Counted from the stretch's first letter, positions 1-12,030 are shown. The stretch: DNA of 64,000 nt from Siphonodentalium dalli (GCA_032622095.1 CP136063.1:148357379-148421378), one strand, 5' to 3'. The notes: generated by a model not told the origin, from the letters alone. Numbers and translations: made by a program.

Positions 1-2744
1 CTTTTATACAGAACAGAAATTCTAGTGACGTTGTACCCCATTCGTAATTCTTATGAGTAGTAGTTCATTGTGTGAAAGGTCAATCTTATATACTGAACAC
101 AGAAACCCAACGTAAGAAGCGGATTTCAGCAGCATTTTCATATAAGAAGTGGTAGTTTGACCCCGTCCTCTTAAACTGCGGAAATTCGTTATTAATCCAT
201 GAGTTGATGTCTTGGGTTCACCTGCACCCACCAGGATTTAACATTACCCCACTCATTTTCTTCCTCAACATTTAAGCAATGCTAACCACGAAAATGTGGC
301 CGCTTAGACAACAGACAAGATGGCGTCAAAAACATTACCAAATGTATACAAATGTATATACTTTTGTGAAGAAAAGAAAATACGGCCCCCTTTTTATGGC
401 AAACTTGGAACTCTTTGTCCGAGATGGCCGCCAAAATGGCAATCACAAGTGGAAAATATGTATTTTTCACTAATATTTTCTAGATCAGATTCTGTTTGAA
501 ACTGGTGGAAAACTGTTGTTTTATTTTTAATGATCATTTTAACTGATCATTGGATCGTTGAAATATATCATTTGTTGGGTTCATGGTAATCATGCCACTC
601 CGACTACCCAAAAAGTCGCTTTTACGGAACGCTGTTTAAAATTTCACAAACAAATTGGCAATGGGAATCTAGTCAAAAAGAAATTAGCAGAACTGGGTAT
701 TGTAAGTGAATCATACCGTTACCTATAATTATTTCATCTTAATATAACCAAAATTTTCACTTTGGCTTAAAATTGCCACTAACACGGCCAAAATATGGAC
801 AATTGGTAGACTATATTGCCCCAGTGTGCCATGTAATCGCTTCCGAGTTTTGGTTGATGAATAATATTGGCTAATAAAATCCGTCGTGTGTGTGTTGAAT
901 CATAACGTTTCTGGTGCACCTTTGTTGCTTGTGACTATTTTAATCGTTTACACTACCAGAAATATGGACTTTTCTCTCAGAAATTTGATACCAAAATCGG
1001 CAAAATTAACTTTTCTAGTTAGGACCATGTTTTCAAGTAAATGGAAATAGCTTTAGTATCAGATGTGTTTAAACTCTTTTAAGGATGTTACAATGAGAAA
1101 TTATAGACCAAAATGACGCAAGATGGCTTGTAATATGGCAACCAAAATTGAGGAAAAGTCATTTTTCACATATCTTGAACTAACAATATTCTTTGATGTT
1201 CCGAAAATGTAGTAAATTGTGACTCATTTCGTTAATAAACGTGTTAGTTAGTCAACTGCATGACAAATAACCATACTATTCTGGTTAGAACACTTTTTGA
1301 GGCATGACAAATTCATCATAAAGTAATGATTTTGCAGAATATTTTTCGGTATTCTGTCCATGTTTAAAAGAAATGAGCAGAATGGTAAAGGAAATGAAAA
1401 GGACCATAATCTGTGGCCATTAACATTTGTCAATTTAATACAGGGTGGATGTGGCGAGGATAGCCAGATACAAAATATATTTTGCTAAATTTACACTGAT
1501 ATAACTTTCAAGGTGTGGTTTGTGGATTTGTTTTGACCAATGCCCACTTCTACATATGGGACGACTAAATTGGAGTCAGTTTTCCCTTATGCAATAATTC
1601 CTCACACCTCCAGAGAATGAGGTTTTCATTCTGGACTTAGCACATGTTAGTCTATTGGATATAGTATTGCACTATGTATTTCATATTTCTTCCTCGTCTG
1701 TCTATACACACCATATGTGGCTTGGCTACATATCGACATGAACATCCAGTTGAATCGAAGTGCAAAAAAGCGAGGTTGTTTGTGATATAGTTCGTTAATC
1801 TGGCGATATATATGTCAGCCATTTTCCATTGTTATTGCTTTATGCATGTATGCACATCTTGCTGGTGTTGTTGTAATTAAGAACCCCCAGTGACTGTTTC
1901 TGTCAGAATTTAATGGCTTCTCGCCTCCAAGAAAACCAAAATATCAGTATAGCAGATGCCAATACCAACATAACTCAATGCCAGTACATGTAATCTTGTT
2001 GGGTTTCGTGAGAGCACATACAGTAAGTTCCAAGCACAGTACAATTTGTCATCAACTGATTGGATCTATCTGGCAAAAAATCTTGAGTTTTTAATATCAT
2101 CATCTTCATTATATACAGAATCTGAGCAATTAATGAGAAACATAAAAAAAACAATGGATTTTAATACATTTGAGAGGTTGAAAATATTATGTTATTTTTT
2201 GTCCCTTTTGGTACCAAGAATTTCTCAAATAATTACTAATTTCACACAAAACTCCAATTTACGAAATAGTTTATTGTCTTGGCTCTATGAGAGGAGGCTT
2301 CATTTGTATCATAATATTGAGTTAGATTTTTAATTGCATAATATAGCATCATACCCCCATATATTATTATGAAGAATAAAGCAGTCACAAATATTCCAGC
2401 ACAATGAAAACCAAATTTGGTATACAGTCAAGCAGGGAGTAATCAACTGAAATTAGGCCACATTGTTATGATGTAGGGTGGTCAGCATTAGTTTGGTTAT
2501 GAACCTATGACCCAGAACTCATCTCAGCCCATTTTTTCATTCATCAACAGGCATGGCAAGATCATTCTCAAACACAGAAGATTATTTATTGGTTGCCTTT
2601 CTAAATTAAACAAGCAGTCGCAAGACGAAGGTATCCCCCGCCGAATTGTGCAGTTGGGGAAGTGCATTCTCAATAATGTTTGCGTTCTCAGTATGTGCTA
2701 AACAAGAGGTGGGATTTTGTCAAAAAGCCTGGCTTGCGAACTCA
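1..2744. other. AT-rich stretch with no supported gene
   Basis: I see no gene here. Short motifs of the type CAAGATGGC or CAAAATGGC recur near 310, 425-440 and 1115, and look like worn copies of a dispersed repeat. Similar motifs lie inside the terminal repeats of the DNA transposon at 46-51 kb. A 95-codon open frame at 2046-2333 (+) is rich in Leu, Ile and Asn and ends in a normal stop. I do not recognise it, and an AT-rich region of this size could yield it by chance. Confidence 0.6.
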
Positions 2745-3505
2745 TTTTAGGTACTGACATTTGTGGAAATTAGCCATGTGACGTCGTCCATTTGCACCAA
2801 AAATAATAAACAAAGTCCAATAACTCTGCTGAAAATATCCGGCCAGACCTGGTTAGCGAACTCGTTCTAGATACTGGTCATGTGAACTGATATACCAAAA
2901 ATCTTTTAAATCCGTTGACATTTGTGGAAATGAGCCATGTGACGTCCATTTGCACACAAAAAAATAAACAAAGTCCAATAACTCTGCTGAAAATTTCCGG
3001 CCGGACCTGGTTTGCGAACTCGTTCTAGATACTGGTCAAGTGAACTCATATACCAAATACCTTTGAAATCCGTTGAGATTTGTGGAAATGAGCCCTGTGA
3101 CGACGTCTATTTGCTATTTGGTAAATTCGACAAAAATAATAAACAAAGTCCAATAACTCCGGTAAAAATATCCGGCCAGACCTGGCTTTCGAACTCATTC
3201 TATTTAATGGTCAGGTGAAATCATATACCAAATATCTTTGAAATCCGTTGAGATTTGTGGAAATGAGCCCTGTGATGTCGTCTATTTGTATTTGGTAAAT
3301 TCTACAAAAATAATAAACAAAGTCCAATAACTCCGGTAAAAATATCTGGCCAGACCTGGCTTGTGAACTCATTCTAGGTAATGGTCAGGTGAACTCATAT
3401 ACCACAAATCATCTTTGAAATCCGTTTACATTTGTTCAAGTTATGACTCTTACAAATTCGGGACGGACGGACGGACGGAACCCATTACTATATCCCCCGC
3501 AAATT
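2745..3505 (-). mobile_element. Tandem-monomer dispersed repeat with (GACG)n head
   Basis: Four diverged monomers of about 158-177 bp follow one another. The anchor TTGTGGAAATGAGCC starts near 2761, 2922, 3080 and 3255, with a partial fifth at 3432. Each monomer carries CAATAACTC, a GGCCAGACCTGG-like core and GAACTCATTCTAGA. The array is closed on the right by (GACG)n at 3463-3478 and then by TATATCCCCCGCAAATTT. Read on the minus strand, this is a G-rich/TATA head, then (GTCC)n, then monomers. The repeats at 26.2 kb and 34.4 kb have the same architecture. No protein is encoded. The superfamily is not determined. Confidence 0.75.
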
Positions 3506-3561
3506 TTAAATCTTTAAATATCACGAATCAAGAAAAATAAGTCTGCAGGGTGATTTTGCTG

Positions 3562-4031
3562 GCAATGGGACTCGCATATCAATCATGTTTGATATGTTGC
3601 CGAAACGCGAGGCCGATTGCTCAAGCTTGAGTGTGTGGGGTACGCGAACCAGATTGCTCAGCAAAACAGGATAGAAATGTGTGTCCACAACATGTTTGTG
3701 TTAACATTTATTTCTTGTTCAAATGGTGATGTCTGTTCAACTCAATCTGGAATAAACCAACAATATATCATTCGGTTCGGAATGTGACTGATATTTTATG
3801 CCACTATTGTGAATATCTGTATTTTTTCACCGTAGCAGTTAATGAAGGCATAGACAAAATCTACCCCCCCCCCATTATTGAAAATAAACCTGACACGGTT
3901 GTGTGTACGGGGCGGGGGGCAAGTATCACTTTTTAAGTTTCTGGTGATAGTAAGTCGCGTGAAAGCGGTCTGGAATAAATTAAAGCCGTATGGAGTCTGC
4001 GGGAACACGACAGGCTCGCGAGTCCCATTGC
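3562..4031. repeat. Pair of 14 bp inverted repeats about 440 bp apart
   Basis: GCAATGGGACTCGC at 3562-3575 recurs inverted at 4018-4031. The stretch CGATTGCTCAAG is also repeated in direct orientation, near 3613 and 4039. The enclosed DNA has a C-tract at 3865-3873 and no credible protein. It could be a small non-autonomous element, but I cannot define its ends or a target duplication. Confidence 0.35.
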
Positions 4032-4090
4032 TGAGCTCGATTGCTCAAGTCTGCGGGGGCATTTATGATGTAATTGCGGAACTTAAGTTA

Positions 4091-4470
4091 AAGTGATGTG
4101 AAACACTCCGGTAGGGTGATAAAATAGAAATGGAGAATAATGTTGTTCAAAGTAGTTATTTTTACAAATATTATATCTAAATTGACAACACACACCGACA
4201 TTCTTTTATATTATTTAAATGCAGTGACTGCCGATGGCGAAATCGTTTTCGTTAGTTTATCGCCGATAGAAGCGTTTCGATTCGAGTAGTAAATATTTAC
4301 AATTCAGCGTAGTTCAGACAATGTTTTCTATGTCCAGAGTGGTACGGTCGATTTGCTTGAGATTTTCGGTGATGTTAGTAGAATGCTACATTCCTCCAGT
4401 TGACATAGCACCCGAATATTAACTTTTCGGTTTCACGCACCCGAACAAGTACATAATATGTCTTTAATAC
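4091..4470 (+). repeat. Dispersed family A, copy 1
   Basis: A ~380 bp sequence that recurs at 6115-6505 and 39249-39602 in the same orientation. Shared landmarks are AAGTGATGTGAAACACTCCGG at the left, TTGACAACACACACCG, GCAGTGACT, a TCGAGTAGTAAATATT block, TAGTAGAATGCTACATTCCTCCAGTTG, and ACATAATATGTCTTTAA at the right. I see no terminal inverted repeat, poly(A) tail or open frame. The flanks of the three copies differ, so these are dispersed copies and not one large duplication. Confidence 0.8.
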
Positions 4471-6114
4471 TGATTTAAATGATAGCACTGAGTAAAAAAC
4501 GGACCCAGTTTTACTTCGGTGTGAAACAATAAAGAGCTGTGCTTGTTAGTCTATTCCTGATACAACACAAATAAAGAGCGTCTGTCTCGTTTCGCTGTGC
4601 AATAAATTGAGAACAGATTTCTACAAAGAAATCCTGCTGATCAGTAATGTGTATTTAACGACATATATCTTATCCCTCACCCCAAATAACCCATGTCCGT
4701 TCAACGCTAACACACCAGAGAAATCTCACATAAACTGGCTTCTGGATGCTTGCACTCACGTGCAGTGACAATGTGAACCATTTTCAGCAAGCAAACTTAA
4801 AGAACATGCACAAAAAAGTTCGTTTCTAAACATCAATCATTTGATCAACAGACACCGCGCAAGTTTTATTCGGATGTGACTGTGCGTGTTCCTGTCCGAG
4901 TTTGTTATTGTCCATGTCCGTATCACGCAGAACTGAGCTGGAATACATGCGCAGACTGCACGCGAGCTAATAGTCTATCCTCATTTTGTGGAATCGCGCA
5001 GGCGCAGTTGCGGAAATAGTTTCATGTCGGTCTCCGGTTCCTGCATCCTGTTTCTTTGTTTGTAGACGCTCAACTTCCTGGTTACCGTTTCTGACAAATT
5101 GGACTATTTACGCTTCGAGACAGGACGAGGACCAAACACGCGTTTAGTGACGTCGAGCATCCCTACCGCGGTCATACCGGTGCCAGACACTTTCAGTCTG
5201 TATACTGTGTGTATGGCTAATTAGCAGGGGAAATGCTTATTTTTGTTTAAATGTCTAATAGTATAACTCCTACTATACCAACCATAATCGCAATTATGAA
5301 TATTACTCATGTTTTTATAAGGATCGCCTGTATTCCATGTGATATGTATAAATACGAGGAAAATGACTGTATTTCGTGTCCCCTTGTCGTAATTTGACTC
5401 ATTTCATTGTATAACATTTAATTGTAATACACAAGAGTAGACTGAGTGGTCTGATCTCTGAAAAAACAAAGATATTAATTTTGTCCATGATTTGGAGATT
5501 ATTAATAATTTCCTATTCTCACTGTATGGAAACGAAACCATCCATCAACCGAATCAGGATATAGCACAGTAACAAGTTAGGGCCCTGTATTGGTATATAC
5601 TGTTATTGTGGACCCACCTCTTGCTATATTATGGAATGTCTCCTCAATATTCCTCGACGAATCAATGAAGACTCTATATGATGTGTGCTTTGCGAAACAT
5701 ATCGGTAATGGCTGACATGAGGTTTTCGCGAGTGTGCTCAATCATTCCGAGTTCCGATGCCTACGATAACCATTTAAGGTCGAACACACACACACCATAT
5801 ATACACTATGTACATGAGATATTTCAATAAGCATGTTAACATCATATTACATATACGTCTTGATGTTCACTGTGCTCCCTGGTTTAAGTTGCAATGCACC
5901 CTTGTGGGCAACAGCAAAATACAACAGAAAGAGGCAGTAAAGTTAATTAACCACCCGCTTTGTTGTCGTTTTTTGGTATTTGATTGATTGTGGGTATCAC
6001 CGAGGCCAGTGATGCTAACTGTAAGCTGTCTCAGTGCATGAGTATAACCTCTCGACCGTGGTGATGTCAGCAACGGATGGATGTAGTTGAAATATTCCTG
6101 GGTTAATTATTTTA
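4471..6114. other. Unassigned stretch with a GC-richer core
   Basis: No open frame is credible here. The segment 4900-5220 is clearly richer in GC and CpG than its surroundings and holds several vertebrate-style promoter motifs, listed separately. The rest is AT-rich sequence that I could not match to anything else in the window. Confidence 0.5.
4948..5155. promoter_or_regulatory. Candidate TATA-less CpG-rich promoter
   Basis: Within about 200 bp lie an NRF-1-like CGCGCAGGCGCAG (4995-5007), a further GCGCA/CACGCG pair (4948-4964), an ETS-like AACTTCCTGG (5072-5081) and a CRE-like TGACGTCG (5148-5155). These motif types are typical of TATA-less animal promoters. I cannot tell the direction of transcription, and no coding exon is visible on either side. 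The call is inference from motif clustering only. Confidence 0.25.
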
Positions 6115-6505
6115 AAGTGATGTTTTACACCCCGGTATTGTGATCAAATAGAAATTGAAAATAATCTTGCTCAAAGTAGTTCTTTATAAATTTTTTTTAC
6201 AAATAGTATATCAAAATTGATAACACACCGTCATTCTTACATATTAATTAAATACAGTGACTCCCGATGGCGGAAAATATTCATTAATTTATCGCCGATA
6301 GTTACATCCCGAATCGAGAAATAAATATTTACAATTGAGCGTATAGTTCAAACGATTTTTTCTATATGGAGTGGTGCGGTCGATTTGAATGAGAATTTCG
6401 GCGGTGTTAGTATAGAATGCTATATTCCTTCAGTTGGCTTAGCGTCTGATTACTAACTTATTAGTTTCACGCACAAGAACATCTCCATATATATTGTGTC
6501 TTTAA
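6115..6505 (+). repeat. Dispersed family A, copy 2
   Basis: Homologous along its length to 4091-4470, more diverged at the left (AAGTGATGTTTTACACCCCGG). It keeps the GCAGTGACTCCCGATGGCG, ATAAATATTTACAATTGAGCG and AGAATGCTATATTCCTTCAGTTGG blocks. The sequence just downstream, TTTGTAATTGCAG ending at 6527, looks like a splice acceptor, but it leads into no exon I can recognise. Confidence 0.75.
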
Positions 6506-6660
6506 TTCGGACTAATTTGTAATTGCAGACCCTCATCTTTATAGAACAGCAACTTCTACATGGAGACTTGATTGGTACCAAACAAGAAATGTTGGAACCT
6601 TTCATATATGAAATCTTTGAAAAGTTGGTCCAAAAAATGTCGAGATGCCAATACAGAAGA

Positions 6661-6766
6661 ACGCGGTGTTGTTATGACCACACCGGGACTGTGAACCCCG
6701 CTGTGAACAGTGAACGCGGTGTTGGTATGGCCACATCGGGACTGTGAACCCCGCTGTGAACAATGG
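6661..6766 (+). repeat. Two-copy tandem repeat, 53 bp period
   Basis: The block beginning ACGCGGTGTTG and containing GGGACTGTGAACCCCGC is present twice, starting at 6661 and 6714, with a few substitutions. Its GC content is well above the flanks. Short open frames cross it but show no recognisable protein. Confidence 0.8.
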
Positions 6767-8214
6767 ATGCATTCCCCATTATTTCCGAGTGGTTTTTCTG
6801 TTTTACTTGAAAAACACCAAATTAGGAGTAATTCCCTGTTTTCTAGAAATTAGAAAACAGCAATGTCACTCATTTCAAACAATACTTCATGAAATAAAAT
6901 ATGAGGCAAGAGCTTTGGCCTCAGCATGTGCAATGAATACAGCAATACTATATGTATTAATTAAACATATTACAACACATGTATATATTGGTCGTCGTTG
7001 GTAAAGTAAAGAAAGCAAATGCGAGTAGTATATAGATAACATACCTAGTTATGCTGATGCCTAACATACAACTGTTGAAGTATTCTCTTTATACATTTTC
7101 ATACAAGTGGCCGCATATTGTAGTTTATAAGAACACTCAATTTCAGAAAGAATATATATATGTATCGCATCTATCTTATGAGATCGGTTCACTGTAGATT
7201 AGCTTAAAGATTTCAGAGAATGAACATTCCATATACTGGACCCATTGTAGGTTATTTGGGAATCCATTTGTTCACTCAGTTGAGTTGCGTGCAGGAAACA
7301 TCTAACCATCGATGGGCCTCTGCTATATGATCCAAAACACGTGGGCATGTCCACCACGACCCAGCGCCACAACATATCTCAGTGGAGATGAATCTGGTGA
7401 AATCACTTTAACTTAAAAAAAAAACGAATAAATGACATGCATTACATACATTCCAACACATTCCAATTAAACAGAAATTATGCACTGTAAGAATACCACC
7501 ATATTCTTCTAATATCCGAATTGAATGAGAACATTTAGAATTTAGACCAAGCGGATATTACCACAACTCACATGACCTTATGATAAATCCGATTAAACAT
7601 ACGGGTATACCATCCACCCGTTTTAAGAACCCGACTTTGGTGGACCGCCTTGCCTATTAGTCATATAATACATAAAGCATTCCTTGTGGAAAGAGATTCC
7701 GTGGTATACAGGGATGAGCTTCGAAGCCCGTCTTCAGACATATCACTTAAGAGTATTCCTGCAGGCTTTTATATACTTTGGCTAAATGGACTTTTCTGAT
7801 AGTCGTCAAACATACTGAAGTTATTATAATTTTTGTTTTCTGGCTTTATAGCATATCCTTTAGTGGCTTGATAATCCATAATTCGGTTGCTTTATGTTCA
7901 ATAAAACATAATTGATTTTGCCATGAAACATGATTTGAACATTTCTGCTATAATAGACCCGGCAGATATGTGCACTTAGGCAAAACAATACTAACAAATG
8001 TCATTCCTACGATTGCATTCCATAACGGAATCAACTCTCCAAAAAGCATGCGCTAGACATTTATGGTTACTGGTGCTGCATTGTGATGCTAGGAACAAAT
8101 GAAATGTGCTTTGTTTACCGCTGATTCAACGAACCACTTAGCAAGAGTGCTTCAAAGAGAAGTCCATTAGAGAAATTGATACGGATCCAATTTCTTAATG
8201 GAGGTGACCTGTTC
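6767..8214. other. No gene seen
   Basis: AT-rich sequence with microsatellite-like TATATA runs and an A-tract at 7413-7424. I found no supported coding sequence, RNA gene or repeat with a partner elsewhere in the window. Confidence 0.6.
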
Positions 8215-8544
8215 TGGTTGATGTCCAGACTGATGCCGGTGATGCGTCCAGTGTGTGATGTGATATGATGGGTCGTGTATCCATGCTGTGTTGTTGGGGT
8301 ACATTCACACTGAGTGATGCCTGTGATGCGTCCAGTGTATGCCGTGATATGTGTTGCTAGGGTACGTTCACACGGACTTATGCCGTTGTGATGTGATATG
8401 ATAGGTCGTGCATCCATGTTGTGTTGTCAGGGTACGTTCACACAGACTGGTGCCGGTGATGCGCCCAGTGTGTGGTTTGATATGATATGTGGTGCATCCA
8501 TGTTGTGTTGTTATGGGACATTCACCCTGACTGATGCCGGCTAT
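8215..8544 (+). repeat. ~85 bp satellite, first block
   Basis: About four imperfect units carry the succession ACTGATGCCGGTGATGCG, CAGTGTGTG, GATATGATAGGTCGTGCATCC, TTGTGTTG and GGTACGTTCACAC. The same satellite forms the longer block at 9551-10785. Several open frames on both strands run through it (for example 8398-8823 + and 8115-8417 -). They are products of the repeat's composition and not genes. Confidence 0.85.
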
Positions 8545-9550
8545 GCGGGCTTAGTGCCCCGTGGGGTGGGTATAGTTCAAGACGCGGCGCGGAGTGAACT
8601 ATACCCACCCAACTGGGCACTATACCCACGTAGTCAACCACAAGACATGCTATATTTATTATATTCCACCGAACAATTCGAACTTGTAACATGCATACTA
8701 CATAACCGTACCATACTGCTGCTATCCAAACGCAATAGAAATCATCAAGTACCACTCGTTTTACTGAGAACAAATACGATTTTCTTCTTACCGATAAACA
8801 TAACCGTCGCAAGACTGTTTTAAAATCTAGTTCATTAAACCGAAATGCGCAGTATTTAGGTTTTTTTAATGCACGAAACTGTTCACCCAAAATTGTACCA
8901 CAAGGTGAATTCAAACGAATGCTGCCAAGTTGTCGTCGTTCCTGTGAAAACATTGTTCACAGTAATGTTTTAATTTAATTTGGACAAGCCTTAGTAAATT
9001 GGTGGACACATTTCTGTATATTATGCTCTCGAGATTATGGCCTCTGTTCACTGCTTTTTTGCATGTGAGTTTGCTATAGAAGTGTGCTAAATTTAGCCCG
9101 ATACTATTGTACGATGGTATATTGGTGTGCTATATATATTAAAGTTTGGCACACTATACACCATATATGATATCTCACGTGACTTTCTCCTGTTCTGATT
9201 GGTTGCACGCTGCTATTTTGCGTTGAGTACCCCAGTAGGATTCCCAGTAGTACCCCAGTTGGGGTGAAGGAAAAGATTACTCGATCTTTTCGACCATCAC
9301 GGGCGCTTCGCGCCCAACTACTCTCTTTATTATTTATAGAATTCTTACTCGCCTACTATTCTTTTTCTGTTTATAGTAACACTCGTTTCTTGCAATCGGA
9401 TTGCTGCCTGAAGACACGGCCAATCTGAAACTATACATTGTTGGATACTTGTTACAATATCGGTTTATCTTAGGCTTATTGGTGAATTTAAATGATCTTA
9501 TAAATGTCATAGCTATATCCAATGTATTTAATAGTTTGTCCGTTTAGTTG
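8545..9550 (+). repeat. ~1 kb duplicated block, copy U1
   Basis: This block is repeated at 10786-11734 in the same orientation, each time directly after the satellite. Shared landmarks are the hairpin at its left end, CAAGACATGCTATATTTATTATATTCCACCG split over its first 150 bp, a TTTAATTTAATTTGGACAAGCC block, TATCTCACGTGACTTTCTC and a terminal TTTGTCCGTTTAGTTG. The last ~150 bp is open in both copies and ends at the same TAG. The two ~50-residue translations differ at many residues, which argues against selection for protein. Confidence 0.85.
8552..8622. repeat. 27 bp hairpin at the left end of block U1
   Basis: The arms 8552-8578 and 8596-8622 are inverted copies matching at 25 of 27 positions by my count, with a 17 nt GC-rich loop (AAGACGCGGCGCGGAGT). 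The motif GGGTGGGTATAGTTC forms the inner stem. An equivalent but more degraded hairpin stands at 10793-10863 in copy U2. It may be an element terminus or a structured RNA segment. Neither is demonstrated. Confidence 0.8.
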
Positions 9551-10785
9551 CATCCGAATGTGCGGTGTGAAATGATATGTCGTGCATCCATATTGTGTTA
9601 TTAAGGAACGTTCACGCAGACTGGTGGCGGTAATGCGGCCAGTTGTTATGGTATGATGGGTCGTGTATCCATGTTATGTTGTTACGATGTATTCACATAG
9701 CCTTGTATACCGGTGGTGCGTCCACTGTGTTGTGTGATATATATATATTTCTTTACGTTCACGCAGACTGGTGATGCGCCCAGTGTGTGATGTGATATGA
9801 TAGGCCGTGTATCCGTGCGTATAGTGTTGTTGAGGTACGTTCACACTGCTGATGCCAGTGATGTGTCCAATGTGTGTGGTGAGAAATGATAGGCCGCGTA
9901 TCCAAGTTGTGTTGCTAGGGTACATTCACACTGACTGATGCTGGTGATGCGTCCTGTGTGTTGTGTGATATGATAGGTCGTGCGTCCATGTTGTGTTGTT
10001 GAGGTACGTTCACACTGCCTGATGCCAGTGGTGCGTTCAATGTGTGTGCATGGTGTGAAATGATAGGACGTCACATCCAAGTTGGGTACATTGACACTGA
10101 CTGATGCCAGTGATGCGTCCAGTGTGTGGTTTGATATGATAGGTCGTGCATTCATGCTGTGTTATTAGGGAACGTTCACCCAGACTGATGCGCCGGTGAT
10201 GCGCCCAGTGTTCGATGTGAAATGATAGGACTTGCATCCGAGTTATGTTGTTAGGGTACATCAACACAGACTGATGTTGATGATGCGTTCAATGTGCGGT
10301 GTGAAATGATATGTCGTGCATCCATATTGTTACGGAACGTTCACACAGAGTGGTGGCGGTGATGCGGCCAGTTGTTATGGTATGATGGGTCGTGCATCCA
10401 TGTTATGTTGTTAGGGTGTATTCACATATATATATATAGCCTTATGTCGGTATTGCGTCCACTGTGTTGTGTGATATGATAGGTCGTGCATCCATTCTGT
10501 TTTAGGGAACATTCACGCCGACTGGTGATGCACCCAGTGTGTGATGTCATATGATAGGCCGTGCATCAATGTTGAGTTGTTAGGGTACATTCACAATGAC
10601 CGATGCCGGTTATGCGTCAAGTCTTTGTGGTGTGATATGATAGGACGTGCATCCAAGTTGTGTTGTTGAGGTACGTTCACTCTGAATGATGCCGGTGATG
10701 CGTCCAATGTGTGTGGTGTGATATGATATGTCGTGCATCCATATTGTGTTGTTATGGTACGTCCACATTGACTGATGCCGGTGAC
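9551..10785 (+). repeat. ~85 bp satellite, second block
   Basis: About fourteen diverged units of 75-90 bp follow the same motif order as 8215-8544. Units vary by small indels, and one contains a (TA)n insertion at 10425-10438. The block sits exactly between U1 and U2, so satellite plus U form a two-fold higher-order repeat. The open frames here on the minus strand (9674-9925, 9841-10155, 10037-10267, 10591-10821) translate the same repeated peptide and are not genes. Confidence 0.85.
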
Positions 10786-11734
10786 GCGGGCATAGTGCCC
10801 CGTGGGGTGGGTATAGCTCAAGAAGCGGCGCGGAGTGAACTATGCCCACCCAACTGGGCACTATACCCACGTAGTCAACGACAAGACATGCTATATTTAT
10901 TATATTCCACCGAATAATTCGAACTTGTAACATGCATACTACATAACCGTACCACACTGCTGTTATCCTAACGCAACTGCTGGACTGTTCAAATTCCCTC
11001 CATAAGACGTTAATAGAAATCATCAAGTTCAACTCGTTTTACTGAGAACAAATATGATTTTCTCATTACCGATAAACATAATCGTCGGAAGAATGTGTTA
11101 AAATCTAGTTCACTAAACCGAAATGCGCAGTATTGAGATGTTTTTAATGCACGAATTTTTTCACCCAAAATTGTACCACAAGGTGAATTCAAACAAATGC
11201 TACCACTTTGCAAGTTGATGTCGTTCCTGTGAAAACATTATTCACAGTAATGTTTTAATTTAATTTGGACAAGCCTTAGTAAATTGGTGGACACATTTCT
11301 GTATATTATGCTCTCTTATGGCCTCTGTTCACTGCTTTTTGCATGTGAGTTTGCTATAGAAGTGCGCTAAATTTAGCAAGATACTATAGCACTATAGTAT
11401 AGTTGTGTGCTATTATAGTTTAGTACACTACACACCATATATTATATATCACGTGACTTTCTCGCGTTCTGATTGGTTGCACACTGCTATACTATTTTAC
11501 GCAGAGTACCCCAGTAGGATTCCTACTCGCCTACAATTCTTTTTCTGTCTATATATAGTAACAGACTCGTTTCGCGCAATCGGATTGCCGCCTGAAGACA
11601 CGGCCAATTTAAAACTATACATTGTAGGATACTTGTTTCAAAATCTGTATAGCTTAGACTTTTTGATGAATTTTAATGATCTTATAAATGTCATAGCGAC
11701 ATCCAATTTATTTAATAGTTTGTCCGTTTAGTTG
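10786..11734 (+). repeat. ~1 kb duplicated block, copy U2
   Basis: Second copy of the block at 8545-9550. It has a 50-60 bp difference near 10980-11015, where U2 has an extra CAACTGCTGGACTGTTC-type segment, and scattered substitutions. Both copies end in TTTGTCCGTTTAGTTG. After that U1 runs into satellite and U2 into unrelated DNA, so U behaves as a unit with a defined right end. Confidence 0.85.
10793..10863. repeat. 27 bp hairpin at the left end of block U2
   Basis: Arms 10793-10819 and 10837-10863 correspond to the hairpin of copy U1, with two additional mismatches in the stem. The loop is again 17 nt. Confidence 0.75.
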
Positions 11735-12030
11735 ACAAGCGAACACTCCTAATTTCACAATGCCAGTGGGCGTCATTTATATCTTCCTTTTTCATCGAAG
11801 ATAAACACGTTGACTGACATTTCGACAAAATATCTTTGCTGATTACGTATTTATATAGAATCGTGAGGAGATTATGTTATATGTAACCAATGACATAGTT
11901 GTGCTCCCCTGCCCTCGTCAAAATATTGCCGTAAATTGCAAAAGTCTAAGACCGATTTCCAAAAGTCACGGTAAATAAAAAGGTGACACAATCAGACACA
12001 GAAATTGTGTGAGAATTGACACCAATGTTC
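11735..12030. other. No gene seen
   Basis: About 300 bp of AT-rich sequence follow block U2. No repeat partner or coding signal was found. Confidence 0.5.

Noticed and set aside
5150-5220. Possible 5S rRNA-like start (CCCTACCGCGGTCATACC)
   Set aside because: The resemblance is limited to about 18 bases. The internal control region and 3' part of 5S rRNA are absent.
6523-7004. Exon after an acceptor-like TTTGTAATTGCAG
   Set aside because: The two frames that follow are short, overlap a tandem duplication and show no protein family. The acceptor motif alone is weak.
8115-8953. 141- and 143-codon frames on opposite strands
   Set aside because: They overlap the satellite and block U1. The equivalents in U2 are disrupted, so there is no sign of selection.
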